The notes under the pieces are model-generated. The model saw only the letters and a program-made list of their open reading frames with translations, was not told the origin of the DNA and did no database searches. This document shows, piece by piece, positions 8,790 through 21,924 of a stretch of DNA of 64,000 nt (the first letter of the stretch is position 1; every line of letters starts with the position of its first letter). Source of the DNA: Populus alba (lineage: Eukaryota; Streptophyta; Magnoliopsida; Malpighiales; Salicaceae); contig NC_133290.1 of assembly GCF_005239225.2 (NCBI RefSeq), positions 11,912,204-11,976,203 on the forward strand, read 5' to 3'. A program made the translations under genes and the position numbers.

Positions 8790-9479
8790 TTGACATGGAG
8801 AAAAAGATGGAAAAGAAGAACATGAATAAATTTTGGATGCATTTGCCGACTACAAAACTCTTACTAGGATAAGGAGGAAGTGGTAATGGAGTGATGTCAT
8901 TGTGGTGATGATCAAAAGGGACAAACTAATGGAGTCGGGTTCGGAGGATATGGACCAAAATGTGGATTAGTAAAGGTTGCGTGATCACATTTTATTCGGA
9001 TTTTAAACATTCAAAGCATATGATTATAAAACTAACGACAGAATTTCATGCGCCATATGATATTGGTCTTGTCAAGTTCCTGCCTAGTCACTGTGCTCAA
9101 TGATTTTGATATGATTCCTTATTGAGAAATTCCTATCGTGGTTTGTTCTTTTCTTACACATGGGCTGCTCATGTACAAAGCAATAATATGAATGTGAGAT
9201 ACATACAAAAAAAAAAAAAAAAAACTCAAATTACTGTTAATTATTATAGTGTAATTATAAAATTAACCTTGAAAAAAAGAAAAAAACCAATTAACTAGGT
9301 GATGGGGCAAAGTTATCTTTTCATCGGAATGCAATTGTTTTTTACTTGATCTATTATTTCTCTGTTTTTGGTATAGTTAAATTACTACTTTGGCATTTGA
9401 ATAAAACAATCTAATTCCTTTCATTTTAGGGTGTTTTAGTCATATTATTTTTTAAAATAGTGCAATTACTTTGATGTTA

Positions 9480-12240
9480 TTAGAGAATATATATATATAT
9501 ATATATATAACTCTCTCATAATTTTTATTTTGTCATTTTATATTGATTTTATTTTCATTTTGAAGGCTACTCAATGGTATTATTGTAATTGATATATATT
9601 AAATATTATTTTAAAAAACTTGTTGGCACGTGTGGAAGGCCACAACCCGCGTTACTCAAGCCGCATGTATGGGGCCATTCGACCTCTAAATTAAAACCGT
9701 TTTCTAGGGTGGTGTTTGGAAGATCTCGACACCTTCTACACGATGGTGTGACTTGTGTACTAGAAGTGCCTCTAGTTTAGTATTAGCAATTATTTTTTTC
9801 TTCTTCTCTCTCTCAGAATTTGCGTTAGGCCTGAAAAATTTAAGAATAGTCCATTTAATTGCTTTTTCCTTCATTTGACCCCTACCCTTTTGATTACCAT
9901 TTTTTATTTTAGAATAAGATATAAAATTATAAATGCATTTCAATTTCACCCCCTACTATTTTTTTTTATCTATAAATAATCTATCAAATTATAAATATTT
10001 TTTAATTTCACTCCCTATGATTTTTAAATATATAAATAACCTATCAAATTACAATTTTATTTTTTAATTTCACCCCTATGATTTTTTAATCTTTCAAATT
10101 TAATCCTCATTATTTTAATTGCTATTTATTTTTTTTGGTATCATTAAATTTTTTTTTTCTAGTATCATTTGTTAATTTTTTTTTTCAAATTTTATCCTCA
10201 TTGTCTTTGCTATTTTTTTTGTTTTTTGTATATTGTTTTGTTAATATTTTTTCCACGACTTCATTCCTGAAAACTAAATTTATTGAGTTGAATATAGGAT
10301 TTAACGAGTTGCAAGTTTTAGAGATTAAACTAGGTTTAGGAGGTTCATGCAAGTTTGCTGGGTTTTTTTCCTTTTTTTTTTTAAGATGATTTTTCTTTAT
10401 CCTTCCTTTTTAGGTTTTGTTTTGTTATTTTTTGTGGTTTGTCTTTTATTAGGTTAGCCTCCTACAATTTAATTTTCAATTTCACCTCTTGTCATTTATT
10501 AATTTATAAATAATTTATCAAATTATAAATATTTTTAAATTTCATCCTCTATGATTTTTTAATGTTTCAAATTTTTTGCTCATTCTTTTAATCGCTATTT
10601 TCTTAAGATTTTTTTTTCTTCAAATTTTATCCTTATTTTTTTGTTGTTATTTTTCTTACACTTTTTTTTATTAATATTTTTTCAACAATTTCACTCTTCA
10701 TAATTAAACTGGTTGAGAATTAAACTTCTTAATTGAACCCGAATCTAAGATTTTACGAGTTGCAAGTTTTAGAGATTATACTAAGTTTAGAAGGTTTGCC
10801 TGAGTTTGCTTGATTTTTTTGCTATTTTTAAGCTATATTCTCTTATTTTTATCATTTTTTATAGGGAATTTGTTTTTGTTATTTTTTACGATTTGCCTTC
10901 TATTAAATTAGCCTTAGATCCATGATCAGAAATATCAATTTCAAAAGTTAATACAGGTTAATATTATTTTTTAAAAATCAATTTATTTTAATTTCATCCC
11001 AATACCCACAAACATTTTTCCTTAACTTTCTTTTTTTGAGATCATCTCAATCTTATATCTATTGTCATATGGTTTTGTAATTTACTTGTTTGATAATATG
11101 CATAAACTCAAATTTGTTTCTTTTTAATGTTTTTTCATTGTTGTTTTTGTTTTCAGGTTTTTTTGTTATAATTTTATTTTTTTATATCATTTAGTTTACC
11201 GATTGAATAAATAGCACAAAACTTGAATTTGTTTACGTTAGCATTTTTTTTTCTAACATTGAGATAATTTTTTTTTTTTTTTTTGCCTACTCCACGGTGG
11301 AGCACGAGCAATAATTCTAGTAAATTATTAAAATAGAATAGCAACTGCTATCAATTTTGAGGACCTGTAGTGTCTTTAATTGCCAATCGAACTAACTTAA
11401 AATCAAATGAGGAGTTGGTGTTGATATATCTTAGAACAACATGAAAGACACAACAATGATTGCATTAGAGAAAATTTGATTCTTCGTGTTTCTCAAACTT
11501 GAAAATTATAATTTTTAACACAACACTAAATATTAAGGCTAAAACATTATAGCCATGCCCACAAAATATTATTTTAGAAAATTTATCTTTTAAAATTTAT
11601 TTTTTAATATTAGATTGTTTTAGGAATTGTGTTCTATATATTTTTTTGTTAATTTTTTTGTTTGGTTATATATTTGTTTTTTTTTTTTTTTAATTTCAAC
11701 CTTCAAGATCAAATATGTTAGGTGTAGAGCTTCATATTTGTTTTTCAATTAACTTTTTATGAATTCATTTCAATCTCATGATGTAGGTTGCGAGTTTAAT
11801 AAGTTAATTCAAGTTGACTCATGTTATTTTTTTGTTGATTTTTCTAATTGATTTTTTCTTTGATTTCATTATTTAACATTGAATTGATTGAAAATTAAGC
11901 TTTGTATTTTTTTTTATTAGGTTTCTACGAGATTATCCCGATCTCATGACAAGCATCACGAGTTTAACAAGTATTACAAGTTTGACAAGCTAACTCAGTA
12001 CTACAAGTTTCATCATTTGTTGCTCTAATGATTTTTGTGTTTCACCAGGTGCGCATGGTCTATATGTATCAATATTATTTATTACGGTCTTTTTTATTGG
12101 GAGTAAAATGACTTCAATTGTTCTTATAATTTAGGTACAGTATCCAATATATCTCTAAATACATTTAATCTATTCTTGAGAAATTTATAGTTTTTCATCC
12201 TATCCTTTTGTTAAATTTTTGTCATCCTTACACGGGGCAT
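9480..12240. repeat. T-rich degenerate dispersed repeat with internal duplication
   Basis: Repeated phrases such as 'aatttcaccccctatgattttt' recur at about 9945, 10005, 10065 and 10480. A longer unit (tttaacgagttgcaagttttagagatta ... gtttgct) occurs at about 10300-10365 and again at 10752-10815, so roughly 10140-10480 and 10590-10920 are direct duplicates. The left part (9620-9780, ggcacgtgtgg...) is more GC-rich. A related stretch lies at 57300-58130. No coding capacity is seen. Probably an old non-autonomous element; class unknown. Confidence 0.5.
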
Positions 12241-12778
12241 AAAAAATTACTATTTTATGAAAAATTTTTATTTTACTAATTACTTAATTGTTAATATTTT
12301 CAAGGATTTGTTAGTTTTATTTAAATAGAAAATTATTTTATTAAGAAATTTGAAATAATTACAGGATTATATATTTTTTTTTCTATTTTGAATTTTTATG
12401 TAGTATTATTAGTTCCTATTTTTTTTTATTCAACATTTTCTAGTTTTTCAATATAAATAATTGTACTAGCTTTTTGGTAAGAAGACTTTTAATAAATAAA
12501 ATTGGATTTTTCCTTGATATATGGCTATGTCTTTTTTTTTCCCTCTTGTTTATAGGGTTTCTATAAATTAATAAACATCGTTATCTCGCTATATATTGTG
12601 TTGGTTAATATATATGAGACGAGGTTGACCTTTTTGATGGATCAAAACAGTAGTAGTGTTTCACCCTGCGATGTAAGGGTGGAGGCCGTTTGAGGCACTA
12701 TAAAGGCTTAAGAGGTAATACAAATAAGCCTACCATATATTTGATCAACGAGATCATCATTCCGTATGAAACCTAATT
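12241..12778. other. Intergenic, nothing recognised
   Basis: AT-rich. 12615-12778 is less AT-rich and continues after the CACTA insertion at 14304, so it is the pre-insertion locus; no protein match is recognised. Confidence 0.5.
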
Positions 12779-14300
12779 CACTACAACATTTAACAGTTTT
12801 ATCGATGAAATTTTTCTGTCAGCATAAGACACGTATTCCGTTGGTAATTAATTTACCAACGAAATTACCAGCGAAAATACTCCATCAGTTAATCTTTCAT
12901 TGATAATTTTTCCATCAATAAATCTGTTGGTAATAAAAAAATATTATTACCATCGGATTTACTGACAGAACAGACATGTAAAAAAAAAACTCCGCTTCAT
13001 TCTGTCGGTATATCCCTTGAAAAATACTATCAGCAATTCCGTCGGTAATTATTTAAAAACATTTTAAAAAATCTATTTTATAAAATTATAAAATAATTAA
13101 ATTAACATAAATCAACACTCTATAATATATACTCAAAATGCTTGGAAAAAAGAAGAAGAAAAATCAACTCAAATAAATTTGCTACAAATAAATAAAATGA
13201 AAAAATAAATTCGACTAAAAAAATTCATATGAAAAAAATGAAGTTGCGATAGCTAAAAATATAAAAATCCTATAAATAAATCGACTAAAAATTGATCTCA
13301 TATGAAAAACAAATCTCACAACAACATTCATAAAATTATTAAGAACAAAAACAATTAAAAATAAAATAAAAAACAAATATAGTGAAAAAAAATCATGAAA
13401 AAGAAGAAGAAAAAAAAAAACTTACTTTAATGTTGTTGCACTTGAAGCTAAGAAGAGAAATTTTTTTTCTTAAAGCATATTAATTAAAAAAAAGACTAAA
13501 AGGATAAAATAAGAAAGAAAAAGAAGACATACTTGAGCATGGAGAAGAATAGAAGTAGATTAGTAAAGTAGATAAGAGAAGAGAAGAGAAGAGAAAGAAA
13601 TAGATATTGATGTTTTTTACATATAGAGAAGAAGAAGAAGAAGAAGAAATGAGTCTGTTTCTTGTGAAATAAGGGGATTCATGCTTTTTATTGGGACGCA
13701 TTAGTGATGGTTTTACCGACAGATAATTAAATAATAATATTTTTTTAATTATTCCATCGGTAATTCCGTCTGTAATATTTAATTTAAATTTTTATTTTCA
13801 TAAAAAGTTTTGAGAAACTGTCACTAGTGATTTTTCAATCTGTCGGCAATTCTGTCTGTAATATTTAAATAAAAATTTTAAATTAATTGAATTTGTTCAG
13901 AAAACCATCAAATAACATCGACGACTTTTCAATCTGTCGGTGATTTTGTTTGTAAAGAACAACAATTAACAGTGCAATTGGAAAGTGAACAGTTCTAGAG
14001 TTCTTTGGAAAATACTGATGGAATTTTCTGTCGGTGATTCGCTTTGTAATTGACATGATGTACAATGTTCACAGTTTACTAACAATTTTACCAGCGGAAT
14101 TTACCGATAGAATAATTTCCGTTTCGTTGGTAAAAATGATACGTCATCGTTTTTTTTTTTACTTTGTTTTAATTTTTTCACACTATAATTTTCTCAGTAT
14201 ATACCGAGGGAATATTTCTGTCGGTAAAATCCCTAAGAATTTTACTGATGAAAATATTTTCTCAGTATTTTTATTTATATTTATTGATTTTCTAGTAGTG
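12779..14300. mobile_element. Non-autonomous CACTA (En/Spm) transposon, 1522 bp
   Basis: The element begins CACTACAA and ends CTAGTAGTG, inverted CACTA termini, flanked by a perfect 3-bp target duplication ATT (12776-12778 and 14301-14303). Both subterminal regions are packed with variants of 'ccgtcggtaatt' and 'ttaccgacagaa' in both orientations, the subterminal transposase-binding repeats typical of plant CACTA elements. The interior is AT-rich with a GAA-type run near 13628-13648 and no transposase, so movement would need an enzyme made elsewhere. Confidence 0.88.
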
Positions 14301-14303
14301 ATT

Positions 14304-16427
14304 TAGCGGGTGGATCATCTACCAGGGGAAGGTGCAAACAAGAATCATTACGAGGAGAAAACAAATGCTTAGAGACTTATCTTATAATGAACCTGATCCT
14401 AAATATATTCATGCAAGCCCATATAAACATTATATCTATTTTTGAAGAGTGACACATATGATAAGTTATGCATTGAAAACTAGGTTCACATTAATCTTTT
14501 CATAGACGGGTTATTTTGACATTTTTTATGGGGTTTTTTTAAAGAAGAGATTTTAAAGAAGATGATCATATTTTTTTTTTACCATGGATCTAGCCTCTTT
14601 ATGACATGAATTTTTAGTTTTTTTAAACCTTAATTTAGGATTGTTGACTTTTGTTTGAAGGTAAGATTTATTACTTGTGGATTCATGTTTGAAAACTACC
14701 TGTAGAAACAAAATATATGGCTCTAATTTATAAAAACATACCAGCCTTTCACATATTATGCTATATTCTAAATTATTGAAGTATTGAAAGACATGGTTTC
14801 AGAAAAAAAATAAAATGAAAAAGAAGATAAAAGGGTGGTTAGAAAAGACAAATTATAATAATTTAGGGAATAAAAGAATGAGAAAAGGGTAGAAAATGAC
14901 AACTTGTTTAAGAATAATGGAATCCCTAAAAAAAATCAATAAAAGGTAAAGTGAAAAAAAAAGGGGGATGGGGAGTTCAATAATTAGATTTAGCAACAAG
15001 CGGCCCATCTCTTTTGAACACTATATATCATACTTTTGAGGGTTCCGTTTGCTTTTTGTTAAACTCTTTAAAATAGACATGTATTACGCTTTTATTGGTA
15101 ATTTACACCATACCTTTTGATATAACAATGGGATTCCCACATAAAAGCACACAGGAATATTACATTGACAATAGTTTTCGAGAAATACTATGCAGATACT
15201 TATTGAATTTATTCTTTTTTATAAGAGGTCGATCCATTAATGTGATCCACATTTACTGCTTATTAAATTATATATTATTTCTTCACAAAGAGTTATTTAT
15301 TATTTATATGCAATCTTAATATAATCCATTAATGTGATCCACATTTACTGCTTATTAAATTATATATTATTTCTTCACAAAGAGTTATTTATTATTTATA
15401 TGCAATCTTAATATAATTGTTTTTGTTAATAATACATCTTCCAATGTATTAATTTAAGAAAATCTAAGATTTTATGGTAATTTATTTGAAATAAAGAAGA
15501 TAAAAAAACGAAGAAGATCATCTTTTATGGTAATTTAAACTGTGGTGGCTTGTATCAACTTTTAGAGTATATATCGATTTCATTTTATATATGAACATAA
15601 TCTGTTGATAGGATGACCAACCAAAAATAAAACTGAGAAAGGACAATGTCAAACTGCTTCTTTGACCTTTTTTATTTGGACACATTAGAAACAAAGAAGA
15701 AAAAGGATATTCCGGAGGAACAAACCCTATTCAATTGGTCTGGTTTGGGTTAAAAAAATCCAACCAAATCAAAAGATACTATTTCTTGAGAATATGTCTT
15801 GAAATAAACCAAAAACTAGTTCAAATTAAACTAGTTTGGTTTGGTCAAAATTGATTTTTTAGCATTGAAAATTGGGAAATAAAAAATTACCTTGGAAATT
15901 TTGTTATTTTTAATCCCATATCTAAAAACCAAACCACAAAATCTCTTGTTAAGAGTTGGAAACATATGAAAAAAATTAAAATTGTCCAACAACCCTACTA
16001 CTAACCTCAACATTATTTATCAAGTATTTTTAAATTAAATGAGAAGAACAGAAAATCAAGAAAAAAAAATCGACAACAATATCAATTTCAGTAGACAGAA
16101 CTAGAAAGCCACAAAAAAAAAAAAAAATACTTGTATCCCTCAAGGTCAATACCTAACAAAAAAACAACATTAATAGAGAAGTAATACATCTTCACTATAA
16201 AACCCTTTACACGTTAACAAAAAAAATGAATTAATTGTTATTACACGAAGGTGTTGTATGAAAAATAGACTCTTAAAAGGACACTCTCTTACTCAAATAA
16301 TAAGATCCAAATCTGGAAGAAAAGAAAAAGTTGGTTGAGGTGAGGTTTAGAATAGACAGAGCCAAAGCCTATGTTAAGCATAGTCACATGAACACTAAAG
16401 ATGGTGGGCTAATCTTAATAACATAAA
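14304..16427. other. Intergenic, AT-rich; contains a perfect tandem duplication
   Basis: No gene recognised. 15700-16100 holds a low-complexity 'aaccaaac/ttggtttgg' stretch whose counterpart appears right of the copia insertion (20880-21110), so copia probably landed in this repeat. Confidence 0.5.
15233..15416. repeat. 92-bp perfect tandem duplication
   Basis: 15233-15324 is repeated at 15325-15416 with no differences that I can see, implying a recent event (or an assembly artefact). Confidence 0.9.
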
Positions 16428-16580
16428 TGGTTTCTTGTTTTCTCGTTTCATTAAGATCAAATGGTACAACATATACATACAACCATAGTTTTCTATCAAT
16501 CCTACTATTAAGGCTTTGAAACCATGATCCAAAATTAGTAGGATATGATTTACACCAATTTTGGGCAAGTACAGATATTA

Positions 16581-17123
16581 CTAATATTTACAAAGATATT
16601 TCTTAATACTCCCCCTTAAGTTGGAGAGAATATCATGAAGTCCTAACTTGTTGCGCAATGTCACGAGCTGACCCTTTCGTAAGGCCTTTGTAAAAACATC
16701 TACCAATTGGAAGCATGTAGGTACATATGAAGGACTAATTATTCTGTCTTGTAGTTTTTCTCGAACCATATGACAATCAATTTTGATATGCTTTGTACGC
16801 TCATGAAAAACAGGATTAGCTAAAATATGCAAAACTGCCTGATTATCACAAAACAATGGTGCAAGAGCTGTCTGCGGGATTTTTAAATCCTGTAGTATAA
16901 AAAGTAACCAAGTTAGCTCTAAACATGTGTTGGTCATAGCTCAATATTCAGCTTCTGTTGATGATCTTGAAACATTAGCTTTTTTCTTGGTTTTCCATGA
17001 GATGAGTGAATTTCCAAGAAAAACACAATATTTTGTAACCGATCTCCTTGTTGCACAACAACCTCCCCAATCTGAATCACAAAAAGCCTTTAATGTAAGC
17101 TTGTTAGTGGTAGAAAATAACAA
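16581..17123 (-). pseudogene. copia RNase H
   Basis: Split in two frames around 16940: LKAFCDSDWGGCCATRRSVT ... VSRSSTEAEY, then [14 protein letters not shown] ... [12 protein letters not shown] ... [20 protein letters not shown] ... DVFTKAL. These are the standard Ty1/copia RNase H motifs in order. An in-frame stop just after AEY breaks it. Confidence 0.9.
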
Positions 17124-17740
17124 ACCTTGACTTGGAGTCCCTTTGATGTATTTAAGGACTCATTTGGGCATCCCAATGCGTTTTGCGATGCTTTGGTAAC
17201 TAGCCTTTTGAACGGTATCTGAGAAGGTGGAAAACCAGTTTCTAGAAGCTTGTTTGAGGTCATAGAGTGACTTATTAAGCCGACACACAACATTTTCCCC
17301 TGTCAGCGAAGACTAGGAGGAGGCTCCATGTACACCTCCTCATGTAAATCACCATAGAGAAAAGCATTCTAGACATCTAATTTGTGGATGAACCAATGAC
17401 GAGTAGCAGCAATAGTGAGAAGACAACGAAGAGTAGTGAGCTTGGCAATATGGGAGAAAGTCTCTTGATAATCAATGCCCTCAACTTGAGTGTAGCTTTT
17501 AGCAACAAGTCGAGCCTTAAAGTGCTCAATGGTGCAGTTAGACCTGTATTTGATTTTGTAGACCCATTTGCAGTTGATCGGTTTATGACCTACAGGCAAT
17601 GGAACCAAACTCTAGGTGTGGTTATACTGCCTTTAATTTTGCAGTCATGGCATGGTGCCAATTTGGATCAAGAATAGCCTGAGCATAGGATGTGGGTTAT
17701 GTGTGACCTGTAATCTTAACAAGAAATGCTCAATGGGCAA
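17124..17740 (-). pseudogene. copia reverse transcriptase, internally deleted
   Basis: Seen: [68 protein letters not shown] and VGLISHSMTSNKL in shifted frames. The sequence then jumps directly to the linker before RNase H (VLKYIKGTPSQGL). The catalytic YVDD block is missing, so a deletion near 17180-17200 removed the active site. Confidence 0.85.
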
Positions 17741-18179
17741 AAGATAAATGAGAGTAGGCAAGAAAGTGAGAAAGAGGATATTGAGTACCTAAGGCAGAAT
17801 GAGGCACTGAGGTTAAGTGATTGATGTGGTTGAACATGTGGTAGTCTATATGCCACATTGAAGGATGCTTAGGGCGAGTGGATTTCCGGGGAGGAGGAAG
17901 AGGAATAGGGTGATCTATATGTGTAGGGGTGGGTTTAATGGATGGTAACAACACAGATGAATGGAACAGAGATAGGGTAGAAAAGGTGGGTATGTCAGGT
18001 GCTTGTGGTGGGTCGGTATTTAGGTTAAGCATAATGACTGGTAGGTTGGGTGTGTGAGTTGGTGATGTTTAGATCTCATGGAAATTAGAGGAAAAATGAG
18101 GCGAAGGGGTTTTTGAGGTAGGTGAGGCCAAAAACAAAGAGAAAGGGAAGGAATTTTCACATAATCAAACATCGTGACT

Positions 18180-18910
18180 GACAAAGAATTTATATGTCTC
18201 CAAATTATAAAGTTTGTAACCCTTTTGGCTAGTAGGATATCCAACAAAGACACAATGTGTGTCTGGGGGTCATATTTTTGAATAGGATGGACAATATTTA
18301 AATAACAAAGATAACCAAAAACCTTTAAGTGGTCGAGTGAGGGGTAACAATTTTATAACAACTCAAAAGGTGATTTATTGGAGAGTAATGGTTAGAGTAA
18401 TCGGTTAATGAGGTAGACAGTGGTCAAGACACATTCACCTCAGAAAATAATGGGTAAGTGAGATTTAAAAAGTAATGCATGTGCGACAATGAGAATATGG
18501 TGATGCTTGTGTTCGACGACTCCATTTTATTGGGGAATTACGCTGATATGTAATGTCATTATTTTGAAAAAAATCCCTCATGGAGAAAACAATAGTTTTA
18601 ATGTGTGGGAATTAATTTTGACTTCAAATTGAGTATGAGCAAAATCAATAAAAGATTTAAGGAGGTTTTGGGTTTCAGATTTATGTTGTATAAAAAATAT
18701 CCATATGCAGTTAGTAAAGTCATCCACAATGGTGAGAAAGAAACATGCCCCTGAATGTGTGGGAATTTTATGCGGACCCCAAATATCACAATGTAACAAA
18801 TCAAAAGGAGCTTTAATGGATATTGAACTTAGAGAAAATGGAAGTCTTATTTGTTTGGCCATGGGACATACACTACAATTATTATCGAGAAAAATAGTAT
18901 TGAAAGGCAA
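18180..18910 (-). pseudogene. copia integrase
   Basis: Zinc-domain end (CSVCPMAKQIRLPF), then core DLLHCDIWGPHKIPTHSGACFF and LTIVDDFTNCIWIFFI, then a segment with frameshifts (NGVVEHKHHHIL, KSPFELL, GYPTSQKGYKLYNL). The expected Asp and Glu regions are recognisable but disrupted. Between this and RT, 17730-18032 is the variable linker. Confidence 0.85.
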
Positions 18911-19042
18911 TAATGGACAAGCTAATCTAAGACGAGAAGGGGACGAGTGTCAACGTCTCATGTGCCATAAATAAGAGGAAAGGAAAACTTGATATGAGAC
19001 AAGTGTCCCTTGTAATGGAGACATGTAATAAAGACCACCACG

Positions 19043-19423
19043 CTATTTACCCGAGCCAATCATCTTCCTTATAACCAAATCCTGTAAGATACAAAAGGTA
19101 GTAAACAAAATGTCACAACAATTTAGAGAATTAGTGAGTTTGCTGACAAACTTAAGATTTAGATGAAAAGATGGAACACACAAAACTTTGTCTAATATGA
19201 CATTTGAATTAAATGGTATGGTGCCAGTGGAAGTGATTGGGGCACAAGAACCAGTGAGTAAATTAATAGTGGGAATTTGTGATGATTTAGTTTTAGTGAA
19301 AAGTGTGGAGTCATAAGTGATGTGATTAGTAGCTCCACTATCTAAAATCCAAGGTTTGGTGAACATATAATTAATGGAAGGGATAAAAAAAGAAAGCCAA
19401 CCCAACAACATTTGAATAAACAT
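19043..19423 (-). pseudogene. copia aspartic protease
   Basis: WILDSGATNHIT carries the DSG(A) active-site motif of Ty1/copia proteases, followed by the usual VLCVPSFHLNLKFVSKL downstream motif. Frame breaks separate it from gag and integrase. Confidence 0.9.
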
Positions 19424-19529
19424 TGTTATTATTAGAGGAATGAGTAGAACCTATTATAGAAACAACTTGTGCTAGTTGTTGGAGTTGTTTTGCAGAGAGC
19501 CCATGTAAAAGATTGGTTTGAGGAGCTAA

Positions 19530-20555
19530 CTAGGTTGGCTTGCTGAAGCCATGTGACTGACCCCTATACACTGGAGTTATGTCTACGGCATGGGCAGCAG
19601 GAAAGGGCCCATATGGATTGGTGTTCCCTTTTGACCCTTGATATTGTTGCTTGGAGTGATCATTCTTATTGCCTTGAGTTCCCATTTCATTGGGTATCCA
19701 TCTCCCATTTGTAATTTTACACCTATCCTCAATGTGGCCTCTCTTGTCACAATAGTTGTAGCAAAATTTAAGGGTTTGACATTCTTCAATTGTATGACCG
19801 TTTCTATCACAATGCTCACAATGTTTGTTTGTGGAATTATTCGACATATTGTTTGATCGGCTATGACTAATAATTGCAATAGAAAAATTCTCTATTGTTC
19901 CTGATGTTATTTGTCGTTGTGTTTCATCTTGGACGACCAGTGAATAGGCTTGGAAAACTTTAGGCAATAGAAACATCATACAAATGTTGCTACGAAAACT
20001 GTTATAAGTGTCATTGAGGCCCATAAGGAATTGCATCATTCGATCTTCTTCCTTTCGTGCAATGTGTGTTGTCATCTCATTACATGTGATAGTGGTTTGA
20101 TATGTTTCTAATTCATCCCAGAGATCTTTGAGTTTTTTATAGTCGTCTGAAACTGTCATGGTGCCTTGTGAGAGAGAGGCGATGGATTTTTGTACTTGAT
20201 ATATGGTTAATGCACTCTTTTGTGAAAACTAGTCTTTGAAATCTTGCCACACTTGATGAACAGTTTTGGCATGAACGATTGTTTTGGCCAAATCATGTTC
20301 CACCGAGTGAGAAAGCCATGATAAAATCATATTGTTGCATCAATCTAAAGAGGATAGTTTTGTTGGTTATTCAGGTTTTGAAGGAGGTTGGATGGACCCA
20401 TTAATAAAGCCAACTTTGTTCTTGGCTGTGAGAGCATAAATCATGAATTTACTCTAAAATGGGTAATTGGTCCCGTTTAACTTTATTGGTATGAGTATGA
20501 GATCGGGGTGATCTGATTGTTGAATGAAGTATGTATGTGATGAATCCATATTGAG
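19530..20555 (-). pseudogene. copia gag
   Basis: Starts around 20555 with MDSSHTYFIQQSDHP and continues broken to LKLNG-like residues, an in-frame stop, then an open part from 20159 (LKDLWDELETYQ ... RMMQFLMGLNDTYNSFRSNI) and zinc knuckles (CEHCDRNGHTIEEC, followed by a second, slightly irregular CYNYC...H...C). Typical copia gag order; premature stops near 20455 and 20230. Confidence 0.85.
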
Positions 20556-20766
20556 ATTTTTGGAAGTGCTTTTTTTTTTTAGCTTATGATGTTGTTTGAT
20601 TGAACAACGTTTTCTTTCTTTCTTTTTAAGGTGGCTAAGGTGTAGAAAGGGTCAAGTACTAGGATGCTACTCTGATAAGAAAAAAAATGGTTTCTTGTTT
20701 TCTTGTTTTCTTGTTTCATTAATATCAAATGGTACAACATATATAAACAACCATAGCTTTCTATCA

Positions 20767-21924
20767 ACTAAGGGTAAAGGAAGATAAATATAGGAGGGGA
20801 ATAGGTTGGGGTGGGGGGTGGGGGTGGTTTGGGTCTTCATCAAAATAAAAGAACAAGATAGAAATGCTAGATTGTTTCAACCTCCAAGTTTCAACATGTA
20901 ATCTTACCTTTTTCTCTGTTCAAATTTGATTGAATCGGTCTAATTTTGTTCAGTTCAATTGGTTTTAGCTTTCTAAAACCAAAACAGAATCAAACCAAGT
21001 AATTTTTCTAGTTTCTTAATTAGTCTCTTTGGTTTTTTTTTCTTAGTTTGGTTTTTGGTTAATTTTATTTTTATTTTTTTTTGTTTGATCTGTTGGTTGG
21101 TTTTGAACACCCTTACAATTGATTGGTTTATGTAGCCTTTATTATACTTATTATATGTAAAGTAAAAAAGTGTGTATGTGTGTGTGTTGATGAAGTCATC
21201 AAAATTTAAGATAGAAATGGACTTCCAACGGACTATGTCTTGGGTTGTGGTGATTGTAGATATTTTTTCTCTAGGCTTTATGTTTAAAAATAAATATAAA
21301 AATATAAAATAAAAGTTATTTTGCGTATACAATTATAAATCTTATTCATTTAGGCTTGACCCAAATAGTTAGGCATCTTAGCCATTTGAGCTTGGCCAAA
21401 ACAACCTCTTTTTTGTCCAATCTTGACTTACCTTGGACAATCTAATACTAACACAACACGCACCTCAATGTATATTTTTAAGTTCCCAAGAGTCATGCAT
21501 CATCTATTGATGCATGCACACACTTGTTGTACATAAATTATATGCAAGCATAACACACCTCACATATAAAATTTATATGCACGCAAAATACACTAGACAT
21601 ATATGCAAGGCATGCCCCACTTTTCTCACCAATAGACATTCTCTACCTATTTCTAGCATGGCTAACTTCACCGCCAATAGCACAACAAACACCACTATCA
21701 ATAATGAGCACTAACCTCTCCTTCAATGATGAACACCACTCTTCACATCGTCTTTACCACTACTACCACTCCATAGCCACGACCACCACAGTGCCACCAC
21801 TTCCCAATCACAAAAGCAAGTTAAACATCCTATGTTTCTTTTAATTATGTGGTTTTTATATTTAATTTGTATTTGATATAGTTGTGATTAAATTATTGTT
21901 GAGGGTTAGTTTGAAATTCAAGTT
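20767..21924. other. Intergenic with a G-rich run and low-complexity stretches
   Basis: 20808-20833 has four G runs (4, 6, 5 and 3 G) with short spacers. 20880-21110 is a 'ttggtttt/aaaccaaa' stretch. 21700-21815 is CA-rich (ccaccac). No gene recognised. Confidence 0.5.

Larger units (their letters stand above)
7566..9480. other. AT-rich intergenic stretch, no gene recognised
   Basis: Low-complexity runs and two microsatellites. Short ORFs (for example 8355-8612) have no recognisable motif. I see no gene here. Confidence 0.6.
16428..20766 (-). mobile_element. Degenerate Ty1/copia retrotransposon
   Basis: Read on the minus strand: LTR fragment (20766-20688), primer-binding-like site (ttatcagagtagcat, near 20663-20677), gag, protease, integrase, RT, RNase H, purine tract (aagggggag, near 16611-16619) and 3' LTR (about 16610-16428). 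The terminal LTR parts at 16428-16498 and 20688-20766 match, except for a 'ttttcttgtt' duplication in the latter. The 3' LTR seems about 180 bp and begins TATTAAG, a mutated TGTTAAG; the 5' LTR looks truncated to 79 bp. No clear target duplication is seen. Many stops and frameshifts show it is dead. Confidence 0.85.

Noticed and set aside
8684..8872. ORF across a TA microsatellite
   Set aside because: The Ile-Tyr repeat is an artefact of (TA)n; the same applies to 26192-26404 and 27912-28124.
13480..13701. Ser-rich minus-strand ORF
   Set aside because: Translated GAA microsatellite inside the CACTA element.
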